This document shows positions 1 through 7,981 of a DNA stretch of 64,000 bases, one piece after another (position 1 is the stretch's first letter; each line of letters begins with the position of its first letter). The notes beneath the pieces were generated by a model that did not search any database, was not told the origin of the DNA, and worked only from the letters and a program-made list of their open reading frames with translations. Source of the stretch: Alcaligenaceae bacterium (GTDB taxonomy: Bacteria; Pseudomonadota; Gammaproteobacteria; Burkholderiales; Burkholderiaceae_B); the NCBI GenBank assembly GCA_013416435.1, contig JACCEN010000005.1, positions 124,001 through 188,000 on the forward strand, written 5' to 3'. A program made the position numbers and the translations under genes.

Positions 1-1
1 G

Positions 2-232
2 GCGATTGCACGCATATCGGGCGAAACCGCGCCTTTGCTGTTCACAGCGCTGAACAATCAGTTCATGTCCATGAACATGAATGCGCCCATCGCCAACCTT
101 CCTGTGGTCATCTTCCAGTACGCCGCCAGCCCATACGAGGACTGGAACCGCCTCGCGTGGGCGGGCGCCGTCATGATCACTCTGCTCGTGCTTGGCATCA
201 ATATCGCCGCACGCGCTTTATTCCGCAAATAA
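2..232 (+). CDS. pstA: phosphate ABC transporter permease PstA (C-terminal end only)
   Basis: This is the last ~76 codons of a gene that begins left of the window. PstA is one of the two inner-membrane permeases of the high-affinity phosphate importer PstSCAB. The reading frame is open from base 2 and contains the [10 protein letters not shown] block typical of PstA C-termini, then a final hydrophobic segment (about residues [20 protein letters not shown]) and a short basic tail. It ends 34 bases before pstB on the same strand, the usual order in the pst operon. Only the C-terminus is visible, so subunit assignment rests on this tail plus the downstream pstB. Confidence 0.88.
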   Translation, partial: AIARISGETAPLLFTALNNQFMSMNMNAPIANLPVVIFQYAASPYEDWNRLAWAGAVMITLLVLGINIAARALFRK

Positions 233-266
233 CATAGCGCGGGGGCCGCCCCGCGAGGAACGGATT

Positions 267-1043
267 ATGCAATCTACTACGACAGCCGAACGTACGAAAC
301 TGGAAGTCAAGAATCTCAATTTCTACTACGGCAAGTTCCACGCCATCAAGGACGTGAACCTTTCCATCAAAGAGAACAAGGTCACCGCCTTCATCGGCCC
401 ATCGGGCTGTGGAAAATCCACCTTGCTGCGCACGTTCAACCGCATGTACGAGCTCTACCCCGGCCAGCGCGCCGAGGGCGAGATCAACCTGGACGGCAAC
501 AACCTGCTGACGTCCAAGATGGACATATCGCTCATACGCGCCAAGGTCGGCATGGTGTTCCAGAAGCCTACGCCGTTTCCCATGAGCATCTACGACAACA
601 TCGCCTTCGGCGTGCGTCTGTTCGAGCGCCTGAGCAAAGGCGAAATGGATGAGCGCGTGGAATGGGCACTGACCAAGGCGGCGCTGTGGAACGAAGTCAA
701 GGACAAGCTCAACCAAAGCGGCTATGGCCTTTCCGGCGGACAGCAGCAGCGCCTGTGCATCGCGCGCGGCGTGGCGATCAAGCCCGAGGTTCTGTTGCTG
801 GATGAGCCCTGCTCGGCGCTGGACCCGATTTCCACGGCCAAGATCGAAGAATTGATCGCCGAGCTGAAGTCCGACTACACGGTGGTGATCGTGACGCACA
901 ACATGCAGCAGGCGGCTCGCTGTTCGGACTACACCGCCTACATGTACTTGGGCGAGCTCATGGAGTTCGGCGAGACCGACCAGATCTTCGTGAAGCCCGC
1001 ACGTAAAGAGACCGAAGACTACATCACGGGCCGTTTCGGTTGA
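267..1043 (+). CDS. pstB: phosphate ABC transporter ATP-binding protein PstB
   Basis: PstB is the cytoplasmic ATPase that powers phosphate import through PstC/PstA. The 258-aa product has the full ABC ATPase set: Walker [10 protein letters not shown] at about residues 44-52, signature LSGGQQQR at about 155, Walker B LLLDEP at 176-181 and the switch histidine in THNMQ near 211. The length matches the family. An upstream in-frame ATG at 192 would run into pstA, so the ATG at 267 behind a GAGGAA ribosome site is chosen. The usual next gene, phoU, is absent here. The following gene is an unrelated lipase on the other strand. Confidence 0.96.
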   Translation: MQSTTTAERTKLEVKNLNFYYGKFHAIKDVNLSIKENKVTAFIGPSGCGKSTLLRTFNRMYELYPGQRAEGEINLDGNNLLTSKMDISLIRAKVGMVFQKPTPFPMSIYDNIAFGVRLFERLSKGEMDERVEWALTKAALWNEVKDKLNQSGYGLSGGQQQRLCIARGVAIKPEVLLLDEPCSALDPISTAKIEELIAELKSDYTVVIVTHNMQQAARCSDYTAYMYLGELMEFGETDQIFVKPARKETEDYITGRFG

Positions 1044-1062
1044 AGCCCGGCAGGGCCTGGCG

Positions 1063-1992
1063 CTAGCTTCGCGCCAAGCCCAGTTCCATCAGGGCGGGGA
1101 TCGCGGATTTCGCGGCCCTCGCGCCTTCTTCTATTGCGACCTTGCCCCGATGGAAGTCCAGCAGGCCCAATTGCGCCAGCCTGGGAGTGATCACCACGTC
1201 GGGCGGTTCTCCGACCATGCGGCTGCGAGTTATCCTGACCTGCATGATATTGATGCTCGATGCCATGACGTCCAGCATGGACGGCAAGCGGCGCGTCTCC
1301 TCTTCCGGTTCCGGCAGCCATGCGCTGAGGTTGCGCTGCAGCTTTTGCATCCATTCATGGCCTACGAGCGTCTGGGGCTGGGCCGGCGCCGGCTTGTTGA
1401 AATGACGGCCGAAAAGATCCGCGTTCAGGTCGACGGCAATCAGGATCTCGGCGCCCATGGCCCGGGCCAGTGAAACCGGAACCGGATTCACCAATCCACC
1501 ATCTGCAAGCAGGTGATCTTCGTGCCAGACCGGCGAGAAGAGCCCGGGCAAGGCGATGGAAGCGCGCACGGCATCCACGGTGGAACCGGTGCGCAGCCAG
1601 ATCTCCGCACCGGTGTGCAGCGAAGTGGCGACGGCGCCGAAGGGCAGCTTGAGCTCTTCGATCGGCCGGTCCAGAAATGTGCGCTTGAAAAAATCCATCA
1701 GGCGTTCGCCCTTCAGCATGCCGCCGTCCAGGCGCAAGTCCATGAAGGACACCACATCCTTGATGTGCAGTTCGCGCACCCAGCCCTCGAATTCATCAAG
1801 CACGCCCAGGCCGTAGGTGGCGCCCACCAACGCGCCGATCGACGTGCCGCAGATGATGTCCGGGACAATGCCGTGTTCTTCCAGCGCCCTGATGACGCCG
1901 ATATGCGCCCAGCCGCGCGCGGATCCGCTGCCTAGAACCAGACCGATGCGGGGCTTGCGCGAAGTAGGGTGCTGCATGGGCTTACCCGACAA
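1063..1992 (-). CDS. patatin-like phospholipase (RssA type)
   Basis: A 309-aa serine hydrolase of the patatin family, expected to cleave acyl esters of phospholipids. The oxyanion glycine block is GSGSARGW (about residues 21-28), the nucleophile elbow GTSIG places the serine near residue 51, and the DGG box with the catalytic aspartate lies near residue 163, giving the Ser-Asp dyad of the family. No signal peptide is visible; RssA-like members are cytoplasmic or membrane-associated. The gene starts 3 bases after doxX ends, so it is the last gene of a minus-strand unit, convergent with pstB. A second Met five codons in is an alternative start. True substrate unknown. Confidence 0.85.
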   Translation of the reverse strand: MSGKPMQHPTSRKPRIGLVLGSGSARGWAHIGVIRALEEHGIVPDIICGTSIGALVGATYGLGVLDEFEGWVRELHIKDVVSFMDLRLDGGMLKGERLMDFFKRTFLDRPIEELKLPFGAVATSLHTGAEIWLRTGSTVDAVRASIALPGLFSPVWHEDHLLADGGLVNPVPVSLARAMGAEILIAVDLNADLFGRHFNKPAPAQPQTLVGHEWMQKLQRNLSAWLPEPEEETRRLPSMLDVMASSINIMQVRITRSRMVGEPPDVVITPRLAQLGLLDFHRGKVAIEEGARAAKSAIPALMELGLARS

Positions 1993-1995
1993 AGG

Positions 1996-2403
1996 TCAAT
2001 TCCATTGGCCGCCTCTGCCACCCAGGCTGAAGCGGCCGGCGCCGAACAGCGCGACGGCGAGCGCGGCGCTCAGGTACATGCCCTGCAGTTCAAGCCGCCA
2101 GCCGCCGTTGGCCATCTGCAGCAACTGGCCTGAATGCACCAGCACGATGGCAACCACCATATTGACGGCGATCAGCAGCCCGCCGAGACGGGCATACAAG
2201 CCCAGGATCACGAGGGCCGGCGCCAGGACTTCTCCCAGGTAGACGGCCCAGGCCAGGAACGCCGGCAGGCCCCGCGCGGCCATCATGCTTTCGATTGGGC
2301 CGACGCCGTGCTGGAGCTTGGCAATGCCGTGGAGAAGAATCAATACACCGAGCGTGACGCGCAGGATCAGTTTGCCGAGATCATCCAGGGTAGAGGGGGA
2401 CAT
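1996..2403 (-). CDS. DoxX family membrane protein
   Basis: 135-aa integral membrane protein of the DoxX family. The start MSPSTLDDLG at 2403 is followed by the family features: LILRVTLGVLILLHGIAKL (first membrane helix with the conserved HG), a central helix around LAWAVYLGEVLAPALVILGL, and two further helices towards the C-terminus, four in all. DoxX proteins are small four-helix proteins linked to redox or sulfur metabolism, but the biochemical role of most bacterial members is unsettled. A longer in-frame extension upstream to 2772 lies over the neighbouring gene and is not used. Sits between the AMP-binding fragment and the patatin gene on one strand. Confidence 0.82.
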   Translation of the reverse strand: MSPSTLDDLGKLILRVTLGVLILLHGIAKLQHGVGPIESMMAARGLPAFLAWAVYLGEVLAPALVILGLYARLGGLLIAVNMVVAIVLVHSGQLLQMANGGWRLELQGMYLSAALAVALFGAGRFSLGGRGGQWN

Positions 2404-2471
2404 GGTTCCGTTTTCTGTGTTCGATGGCGTTTGCCGGCCGGCCGTTGCGGCTTGGCCGGTGCTGCTGCATT

Positions 2472-2939
2472 TTAACCGGCGGCTTGTTCCGCCTGGATGA
2501 CAGGGGCGGGATAGCTGCCATTGGAATCCGGCGTGTGGTCGCGATAAGTATGCACGAGCCCCGCGAACTGCGACACATGGATCTTGAGGTCGTCGTCGCA
2601 CTGGATGAGCGCCGCGCCTTCGTCGTCGACGATGAGGGCGGTGGGCAGGGCTTCGTTCAGCAAGGCGTGCAGCGCCTCGGTATCGCCGTGGCGGTTCAAG
2701 GGCAGCAGCACTTTGCCGGCAGCCTGGATGGCCAATACGCTGACCAGGTATTCCATTGAATTGGCCGCGCACAGCGCCACCCGCGAACCTGACGCGGGAT
2801 CCTTCATTTGCAGCGCGACGGCCAAGGCGTTGACCGCGGTGGAGAGTTCGGCATAGCTTACCTGCACTTCATCGTCTTCTAAGGCGATTTCGTTTCCGTG
2901 CCGTTCCGCCAGGTCCTTCAGAAAATCTAGAGTCAGCAT
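2472..2939 (-). CDS. stand-alone N-terminal AMP-binding (ANL) domain protein
   Basis: The 155-aa product resembles only the first quarter of adenylate-forming acyl-CoA ligases: a YAELSTAVNALAVAL helix, a RVALCAANSMEYLVSVLAIQAAGKVLLPLN segment (split here: RVALCAANS, EYLVSVLAIQ, AAGKVLLPLN) and a short tail. The STGTTG-type phosphate loop, the adenylate-binding core and the hinge/C-terminal lid are all absent, so it cannot be a complete ligase. The frame is intact from ATG to stop and codon use looks normal, so it may be a retained one-domain protein rather than a fresh truncation. First gene of the unit with doxX and the patatin gene. Function unknown. Confidence 0.6.
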   Translation of the reverse strand: MLTLDFLKDLAERHGNEIALEDDEVQVSYAELSTAVNALAVALQMKDPASGSRVALCAANSMEYLVSVLAIQAAGKVLLPLNRHGDTEALHALLNEALPTALIVDDEGAALIQCDDDLKIHVSQFAGLVHTYRDHTPDSNGSYPAPVIQAEQAAG

Positions 2940-3038
2940 GCTTAAGACTGCCTTGAAATGAGATGGGAATGGGCCGAGTATAGAGACCTCGGGCGGTTTT
3001 TTTTCAAGAAAATTCTAAGGGTTTGCCCGGAAGGGGGA

Positions 3039-3212
3039 GGGGTCAGACCCCGTACTGGGTCTGACCCCATGCAATTCGCCGGAGCCGGGGTTGGACCCCG
3101 AATGGGGTCCGACCCCATGTCATTCATCGAAGCGGGGGTCAGACCCCGCATGGGGTCTGACCCCATACCATTCAACGGATCAGGGGTCAGACCCCGTACG
3201 GGGTCTGACCCC
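3039..3212. repeat. four 30-bp palindromic units in a regular 48-bp tandem array
   Basis: Units lie at 3039-3068, 3087-3116, 3135-3164 and 3183-3212. Each has a left arm GGGGTCAGACCCC, four central bases and a right arm GGGGTCTGACCCC that is the reverse complement of the left. Each arm is itself a near-palindrome around one base. The three spacers are all exactly 18 bp and are related to each other (shared AT at the start, ATTC at positions 6-9, CG at 12-13), so this is a diverged tandem repeat. The array sits between two divergent genes. Unit 2 carries the arm variant GGGGTTGGACCCC opposite GGGGTCCGACCCC. Confidence 0.95.
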
Positions 3213-3266
3213 ATGTCGGGATATGGTTAAATCGGCCATCTTGCCGTAATACAACAGGAGGACGGA

Positions 3267-4028
3267 ATGGGCCGCATCGGCATAATGGCTGCCTTGCATG
3301 ATGAGATCTCCAGCCTGCTGGAGGCGATGGGGCCGGATGCGTCGCGCACGCGCATCGGCCGGCGCGACTACTACACTGGTGCGATACACGGCCGGGAGGT
3401 GGTGGTGGTACTGGCCCGGGTCGGTAAGGTTGCTGCGGCGGCCACGGCGGTGACGCTTATCCGCGAATTCGATGTACGCACCGTGGTGTTCGCCGGCCTG
3501 GCCGGAGCGGTATCGGATCAGGTCGCGGTGGGCGATGTGGTGGTTGCGACATCCTTGCTGCAGCACGATCTGGATGCCAGCCCGCTGTTTCCCTGCTACG
3601 AGGTTCCGCTGCTGGATCGCAGCCGGTTCGATACCGACCCGTCGACTTCCCAGGCCTTGAGCCGCTGCGCGCAGGAATACCTGACCGGCATACTGCCGCG
3701 TCATGTGCCGGCCGGAACGCTGGCCGCTTTTGGCGTGGCCCTTCCGCGCGTACATCGAGGCGTCATCATCAGCGGAGACCGCTTCGTCGGCTGCGGGTTG
3801 GCGGTGCGCAAGCTGCGGGACGAGTTGCCGGACGCATTGTGCGTCGAGATGGAAGGCGCGGCCGTCGCGCAGGTTTGCTACGAATATGACGTCCCCTGCG
3901 CGGTATTCCGCACCATATCCGACCGTGCCGACGATGGTGCGAGCATCAGCTTCAGCGACTTCCTTTCACGCGTCGCCCGATACTATTCCGCGGGAATTCT
4001 GGAACGTTTCCTGACCGCGCAAGCATAG
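3267..4028 (+). CDS. mtnN: 5'-methylthioadenosine/S-adenosylhomocysteine nucleosidase
   Basis: Hydrolyses the N-glycosidic bond of MTA and SAH, releasing adenine, in methionine salvage and the activated methyl cycle; cytoplasmic. The 253-aa protein begins IGIMAALHDEIS, with the N-terminal acidic residue expected of the family, has FAGLAGAVS for the ribose region, and ends with the MEGAAVAQVCYEYDVP and RTISDRAD blocks containing the purine-binding aspartate. It is about 20 residues longer than the E. coli enzyme because of an insertion around residues 110-150. The ATG at 3267 follows a strong AGGAGG. It is flanked on both sides by palindromic repeat clusters and appears monocistronic. Confidence 0.88.
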   Translation: MGRIGIMAALHDEISSLLEAMGPDASRTRIGRRDYYTGAIHGREVVVVLARVGKVAAAATAVTLIREFDVRTVVFAGLAGAVSDQVAVGDVVVATSLLQHDLDASPLFPCYEVPLLDRSRFDTDPSTSQALSRCAQEYLTGILPRHVPAGTLAAFGVALPRVHRGVIISGDRFVGCGLAVRKLRDELPDALCVEMEGAAVAQVCYEYDVPCAVFRTISDRADDGASISFSDFLSRVARYYSAGILERFLTAQA

Positions 4029-4061
4029 AATCATCGCAAACAGAGGGCCGTCGCCTAATTC

Positions 4062-4203
4062 CGGATTTCTGGCGATAATGGCTGTGAGGGGTCAGACCCC
4101 ATTCGGATTTCTGGCGATAGTGGCTGAGAGGGGTCAGACCCCATTCGGGGTCTGACCCCAGGTAGAAAAGAAAGGGGTCGGACCCCGCATGGGGTCCGAC
4201 CCC
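4062..4203. repeat. palindromic repeat cluster with a 42-bp tandem duplication
   Basis: A 42-bp segment starting CGGATTTCTGGCGAT at 4062 is repeated at 4104 with two or three changes; each copy carries the left arm of the palindromic repeat (4088-4105 truncated; 4130-4159 complete). A further full unit is at 4174-4203 with the compensated arms GGGGTCGGACCCC and GGGGTCCGACCCC. The truncated unit shows where the duplication joined. The cluster lies between mtnN and the thiolase operon, ending 7 bases before that operon's ribosome site. Confidence 0.9.
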
Positions 4204-4223
4204 ATAATCCAAAAGGAGCAAAT

Positions 4224-5393
4224 ATGTCGAAGCGCGCCGTAATCGTTGGCTGGGCGCATACCCGGTTCGGAAAGCTGGATGACCCCGATGTCGAGACGCT
4301 GATCGCGCAAGTCTCGCGCAGCGCGCTCGACCATGCGCAAGTGGATCCGGCGGATGTCGACGCCATCACGGTCGGGGTATACAACAATGGTTTGACTCCG
4401 CAGGGCTTTGAAGGTGCTTTGGTCTCGCTGGGCGAACCCGCGCTGCGATTCACACCCGCCGTGCATGTCGAGAACGCCTGCGCCACGGGCACCGCCGCCT
4501 TGTATCGCGCCATGGATTTCATCGAGTGTGGTCGGGGGCGCATCGCACTGGCCATCGGCGCCGAAAAGATGACGGCCGTGCCGCCGCGCGAGGTCGCCGA
4601 TGCTTTGCTAAGCGGCAGCTATCGCAAGGAAGAGGAAAATCCTTCCGGCTTCGCGGGTATTTTCGGCAATATTGCGCAAACGTATTTCGATCGCTACGGC
4701 GACAAGCGCGAAGAGCTCGCCATGATCGCGTCCAAGAATCACGGCAATGGCGTTCACAATCCGTATGCCCATGTGCAAAAAGCCTTCGACGTCGCGTTCT
4801 GCAACACTGAGTCGGACAAGAACCCGCTCGTGGCGGGGCCCTTGCGGCGCACCGATTGCTCGATGGTATCGGATGGCGCCGCCGCGCTGGTGGTGGCCGA
4901 CGAGGAAACAGCGCGCGGCCTGGCGCGGGCCATACGCTTTCGCGCACGCGCGCACGTCAATGATTTCCTTCCGCTGTCCCGCCGGGACCCCATTGCCTTT
5001 GAAGGGCCGCGGCGGGCATGGGCCCGGGCGCTGGACGACGCCGGCATTACGCTTGACGACCTCAGCCTGGTGGAAACGCATGACTGCTTCACGATTGCGG
5101 AAATGCTCGAGTACGAGGCCATGGGGCTGGCCAAGCCGGGCGAGGGCTGGAAGGTGATCCGGGACGGCATCACCCGCAAGGACGGCCGCCTGCCGGTCAA
5201 TGTTTCGGGCGGCTTGAAGGCGAAAGGCCATCCGCTGGGCGCTACGGGCATTTCCATGCACGTGATGGCGGCCATGCAACTGATGGGCGAAGCGGGAGCC
5301 ATGCAGGTGCCGGATGCCTCGCTGGCTGGTGTTTTCAACATGGGCGGTGCCGCTGTAGCCAACTATGTCTCGATCCTGGAGCGTGCAAAATGA
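4224..5393 (+). CDS. SCP2-type thiolase (acetyl-CoA acetyltransferase-like)
   Basis: 389-aa thiolase-fold protein expected to act on acyl-CoA thioesters in fatty-acid or aromatic-acid breakdown. The nucleophile Cys is in ENACATG (about residue 88), the catalytic His in GHPLGATG near residue 335. The C-terminal block reads FNMGG where classical degradative thiolases have a second catalytic Cys (CxG); this Cys-less form is typical of the SCP-x/archaeal-like thiolase branch. Starts after AAGGAG at 4214 and overlaps the next gene by the ATGA junction at 5390, so the two are translationally coupled. Partner genes (acyl-CoA ligase, DUF296 protein) suggest one catabolic operon of unknown substrate. 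Confidence 0.85.
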   Translation: MSKRAVIVGWAHTRFGKLDDPDVETLIAQVSRSALDHAQVDPADVDAITVGVYNNGLTPQGFEGALVSLGEPALRFTPAVHVENACATGTAALYRAMDFIECGRGRIALAIGAEKMTAVPPREVADALLSGSYRKEEENPSGFAGIFGNIAQTYFDRYGDKREELAMIASKNHGNGVHNPYAHVQKAFDVAFCNTESDKNPLVAGPLRRTDCSMVSDGAAALVVADEETARGLARAIRFRARAHVNDFLPLSRRDPIAFEGPRRAWARALDDAGITLDDLSLVETHDCFTIAEMLEYEAMGLAKPGEGWKVIRDGITRKDGRLPVNVSGGLKAKGHPLGATGISMHVMAAMQLMGEAGAMQVPDASLAGVFNMGGAAVANYVSILERAK

Positions 5394-7009
5394 ATGTCAT
5401 TCACCAGGCGCCGGTATCTCGCAGGGTGATGAATCTGGCCTACTGGGCCACGCAGAACGCGCGCCGCCTGCCGCAGCGCCCGGCGCTGGCATGGCGCGAC
5501 CAGACCTGGACCTGGAGGCAGCTCAATGAGCGGGTCTCGGCATTCGCCGCCGCATTGGCCAAGCGCGTGAGTCCGGGCACTGCCGTGCTGGTCCACAGCA
5601 AGAACAGCAACGAGATGCTGGAATCCATGCTGGCTACTTTTCGCCTGGGCGCGGTCTGGGTGCCGACCAATTTCCGCATGATGCCGGACGAATTGGTATA
5701 CATGGCCGGTGTGGCGCAGCCGCGCGTGTTCTTGTGCCAGACGGATTTTCCCGAACACGCGCAGGCGGTACGCGCCGCGTACCCGGACATCGAAGTCATC
5801 TGGCTCACGGGCGATGCGCCCGGCGTCCGCGACGGCACACATGCCGTAACGCTGATCGCCGAGCATCAGGGCCAGCATTTTCCGGATGCCGACGTCGAGG
5901 ATGACACCGCCTGCTGGCTGTTCTTCACGTCGGGTACCACGGGCCGTCCCAAGGCGGCCGTCCTGACCCATGGGCAGATGGCATTCGTGATCAACAATCA
6001 TCTTTGCGACCTCATGCCCGGCGCCACCGAGCACGACGGCTCGCTGGTGGTGGCGCCGCTGTCCCATGGCGCCGGCGTGCACCAGCTGAACATGATCGCG
6101 CGCGGCGGCCAGACTGTATTGCTGCCCAATGACAAATTCGACATCGACCTGGCATTCTCCTTGATCCAGAAGCACCGGCTCACCAACCTCTTCACGGTTC
6201 CGACCATACTCAAGCTCATGGTCGAACATCCCGCGGCCGATCTTTACGACCACTCCAGCCTGCGGCATGTGATCTACGCCGGCGCACCCATGTATGCCGA
6301 AGACCAGAAACGCGCGTTGGCGAAGCTGGGCAAGGTGCTGGTGCAGTACTACGGCCTGGGCGAGGTCACCGGCAACATCACCGTGCTGCCTCCGTCCTGG
6401 CATGGCGACGATACGCGTGCAGGTACCTGCGGCTACGAACGCACGGGAATGCAGGTGTCGGTGCAGGACGATCAAGGCAAGGAAGTGCCGGACGGCCAGA
6501 CCGGCGAGATCTGTGTCATCGGGCCTGCCGTGTTCGCGGGCTACTACAACAATCCGGAGGCCAACGCCAAGGCGTTTCGCAATGGCTGGTTCCGGACGGG
6601 CGACCTGGGGTGCCGCGATGCGCAGGGCTTCCTGTATATCACCGGCCGCGCCTCCGACATGTATATCTCCGGTGGTTCCAATATCTATCCCAGGGAGATC
6701 GAAGAGAAGATCCTGACGCACGGCGCCATCACGGAAGTGGCGGTGGTCGGGGTGCCCGACCCCAAGTGGGGCGAGGTGGGCATCGCGGTTTGCGTGTCCT
6801 ACGACGGCGCCGACATCGGCGAAGCCGAGCTGTTGGCCTGGATGAGCGAGCGGATTGCGCGCTACAAGCTGCCCAAGCGAGTGTTTTTCTGGGATGCCCT
6901 GCCGAAGTCTGCCTACGGCAAGGTTCCGAAGATGCTGGTCAGGAAAGAACTGGAGCGTCGTGGCCTGCTGGAGGGAATGGAGCAAAAAAATGAATCTGCG
7001 CTTCGTTGA
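5390..7009 (+). CDS. AMP-dependent acyl-CoA synthetase (class I adenylate-forming)
   Basis: 539-aa acyl-CoA ligase: activates a carboxylic acid with ATP and transfers it to CoA. Motifs in order: phosphate loop FFTSGTTGRPKAA (about residues 178-190), YGLGEVTG for the adenine site, GWFRTGDLG with the ribose aspartate, the GRASDMYISGG hinge, and the lid lysine in PKSAYGKVPK near the C-terminus. All key residues are present. It overlaps the thiolase stop by ATGA and the next gene by 20 bases. The gene set suggests activation followed by thiolytic chain shortening; the acid cannot be named from sequence alone. Confidence 0.9.
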   Translation: MNVIHQAPVSRRVMNLAYWATQNARRLPQRPALAWRDQTWTWRQLNERVSAFAAALAKRVSPGTAVLVHSKNSNEMLESMLATFRLGAVWVPTNFRMMPDELVYMAGVAQPRVFLCQTDFPEHAQAVRAAYPDIEVIWLTGDAPGVRDGTHAVTLIAEHQGQHFPDADVEDDTACWLFFTSGTTGRPKAAVLTHGQMAFVINNHLCDLMPGATEHDGSLVVAPLSHGAGVHQLNMIARGGQTVLLPNDKFDIDLAFSLIQKHRLTNLFTVPTILKLMVEHPAADLYDHSSLRHVIYAGAPMYAEDQKRALAKLGKVLVQYYGLGEVTGNITVLPPSWHGDDTRAGTCGYERTGMQVSVQDDQGKEVPDGQTGEICVIGPAVFAGYYNNPEANAKAFRNGWFRTGDLGCRDAQGFLYITGRASDMYISGGSNIYPREIEEKILTHGAITEVAVVGVPDPKWGEVGIAVCVSYDGADIGEAELLAWMSERIARYKLPKRVFFWDALPKSAYGKVPKMLVRKELERRGLLEGMEQKNESALR

Positions 7010-7856
7010 ACACCCAGGCGCCGTGCCGGAAGCGCGCGCCACGCGTGCCGATGGCTGGCTGGAGACGGCACGGCTCGAACTGGAGCCCGGGCTGACCCTG
7101 CTCGATGCGCTTGCCCTGGGTCTGGAAAAGCATAACGCTCGCAGCGCTACCTTGTCCTTGCAGGGTGGCGCGTTCGGCAAGCTCGCGTATGTCATGCCTG
7201 CAACTTCGTCCTCGCCCGATCATGCGGTGTATTTCAGTGGTCGCTACGACCCGCCGGGCACCGTAAGGCTGCACGAAGGCTGTGTCACCTATGGAATTCG
7301 CGACGATGGGCCATGGCTGCACTGCCACGCCAGCTGGACGACGGCCGACGGCAAACCGGGCTGCGGCCATATTCTGCCCAACGAGAGCCTGATCGCGGAA
7401 GCCATCCAGGCGGACGCCTGGCTGATGCGTGGCGTGGAATTCAAGGTGACGCCAGACACCGAGACCAACTTCTCCCTATTCCAGCCGTTTTCCCGCCCTG
7501 TCGTCCGTCCGCCCGATGCCAGGCCGGCCTTTGCGCTGCGGCTGGCGCCAAACCAGGATCTCTGCGCGGCGCTAGAAGCCGAATGCGAATCGCGAGGCAT
7601 ACGCGAGGCTGTGCTGTGCGCCGGTGTCGGAAGCCTGGTGGGAGCGGTGTTCGATGACGGCCGGGTGGTCGAACCGCACATCACGGAAGTCTATATCCGG
7701 CATGGCCGGATTGCCGAAGACGAAGACGGGCGGTTGAAGGCGGAAATTGACATCCGCATGGTTGATCATACGGGCCAGATATCCGAAGGACGGCTGCGCC
7801 GCGGCAGCAACGCCGTGCTGGTGACCTTTGAGCTGTTGATCGAGCCCGTTGCCTAG
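6990..7856 (+). CDS. protein with two tandem DUF296/PCC domains
   Basis: 288-aa protein starting at the ATG at 6990 inside the end of the ligase gene (MNLRFVEHPG). Two DUF296-like (PCC) units can be seen: one at about residues 20-165 (LTLLDALALGLEKHN, TLSLQGGAFG, LHEGCVTYG, LHCHASW, GGHILP-like CGHILPNE) and one at about 175-285 (LAPNQDLCAALEAECESRG, VLCAGVGSLVGAVF). The His-x-His pattern in the first half fits the metal-site seen in this fold. In plants the domain is joined to AT-hooks; bacterial versions are of unknown biochemical function. Coupled to the thiolase/ligase operon. The stop codon TAG shares two bases with the palindromic repeat that follows. Confidence 0.72.
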   Translation: MNLRFVEHPGAVPEARATRADGWLETARLELEPGLTLLDALALGLEKHNARSATLSLQGGAFGKLAYVMPATSSSPDHAVYFSGRYDPPGTVRLHEGCVTYGIRDDGPWLHCHASWTTADGKPGCGHILPNESLIAEAIQADAWLMRGVEFKVTPDTETNFSLFQPFSRPVVRPPDARPAFALRLAPNQDLCAALEAECESRGIREAVLCAGVGSLVGAVFDDGRVVEPHITEVYIRHGRIAEDEDGRLKAEIDIRMVDHTGQISEGRLRRGSNAVLVTFELLIEPVA

Positions 7857-7981
7857 GGTCAGACCCCATGCGGGGTCTGACCCTGGTGGCCCTCTTTGCT
7901 ACAAAGGGTCGGACCCCGCATGGGGTCCGACCCTGTCCCTCTTATGCTCGAAGGGTCAGACCCCGTATGGGGTCTGACCCT
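7855..7981. repeat. three palindromic repeat units between convergent genes
   Basis: Units at 7855-7884, 7905-7934 and 7952-7981. In all three the outermost pair is A...T instead of G...C (AGGGTC at the left end, GACCCT at the right end), a compensatory change in the stem. The middle unit also has the inner pair exchanged (AGGGTCGGACCCC opposite GGGGTCCGACCCT). The first A of the cluster is in the TAG stop of the upstream gene and the last T is in the TAG stop of the convergent gene, so both stop codons are partly made by repeat ends. Confidence 0.93.

Noticed and set aside
192-266. Longer PstB starting at 192
   Set aside because: It would overlap pstA and add a non-homologous leader; ATG 267 has a ribosome site and gives the family length.
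1063-1992. phoU expected after pstB
   Set aside because: The gene there is clearly a patatin lipase on the opposite strand; no PhoU-like helical repeat is seen in the window.
3039-3212. CRISPR array (30-bp repeats, constant 18-bp spacers)
   Set aside because: Spacers are too short, are related to each other, the same unit is scattered singly over the window, and no cas genes are present.
3039-3212. Palindromic units as classical Rho-independent terminators
   Set aside because: No T-run follows the stems, and several clusters lie between divergent genes where a terminator is not needed.
2942-3230. Repeat-containing proteins with a MGSDPxRGLTP motif on either strand (also at 3952-4221, 7868-8080, 20884 onward)
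   Set aside because: They are translations of the palindromic DNA repeat; open frames arise because the 48-bp period is a multiple of three. No ribosome sites or homologous proteins are expected.
5363-7195. 610-aa frame antisense to the acyl-CoA ligase, and other long antisense frames in GC-rich genes (e.g. 9238-10101, 12919-14343, 52567-54078)
   Set aside because: They mirror codon bias of confirmed genes and show no domain motifs.
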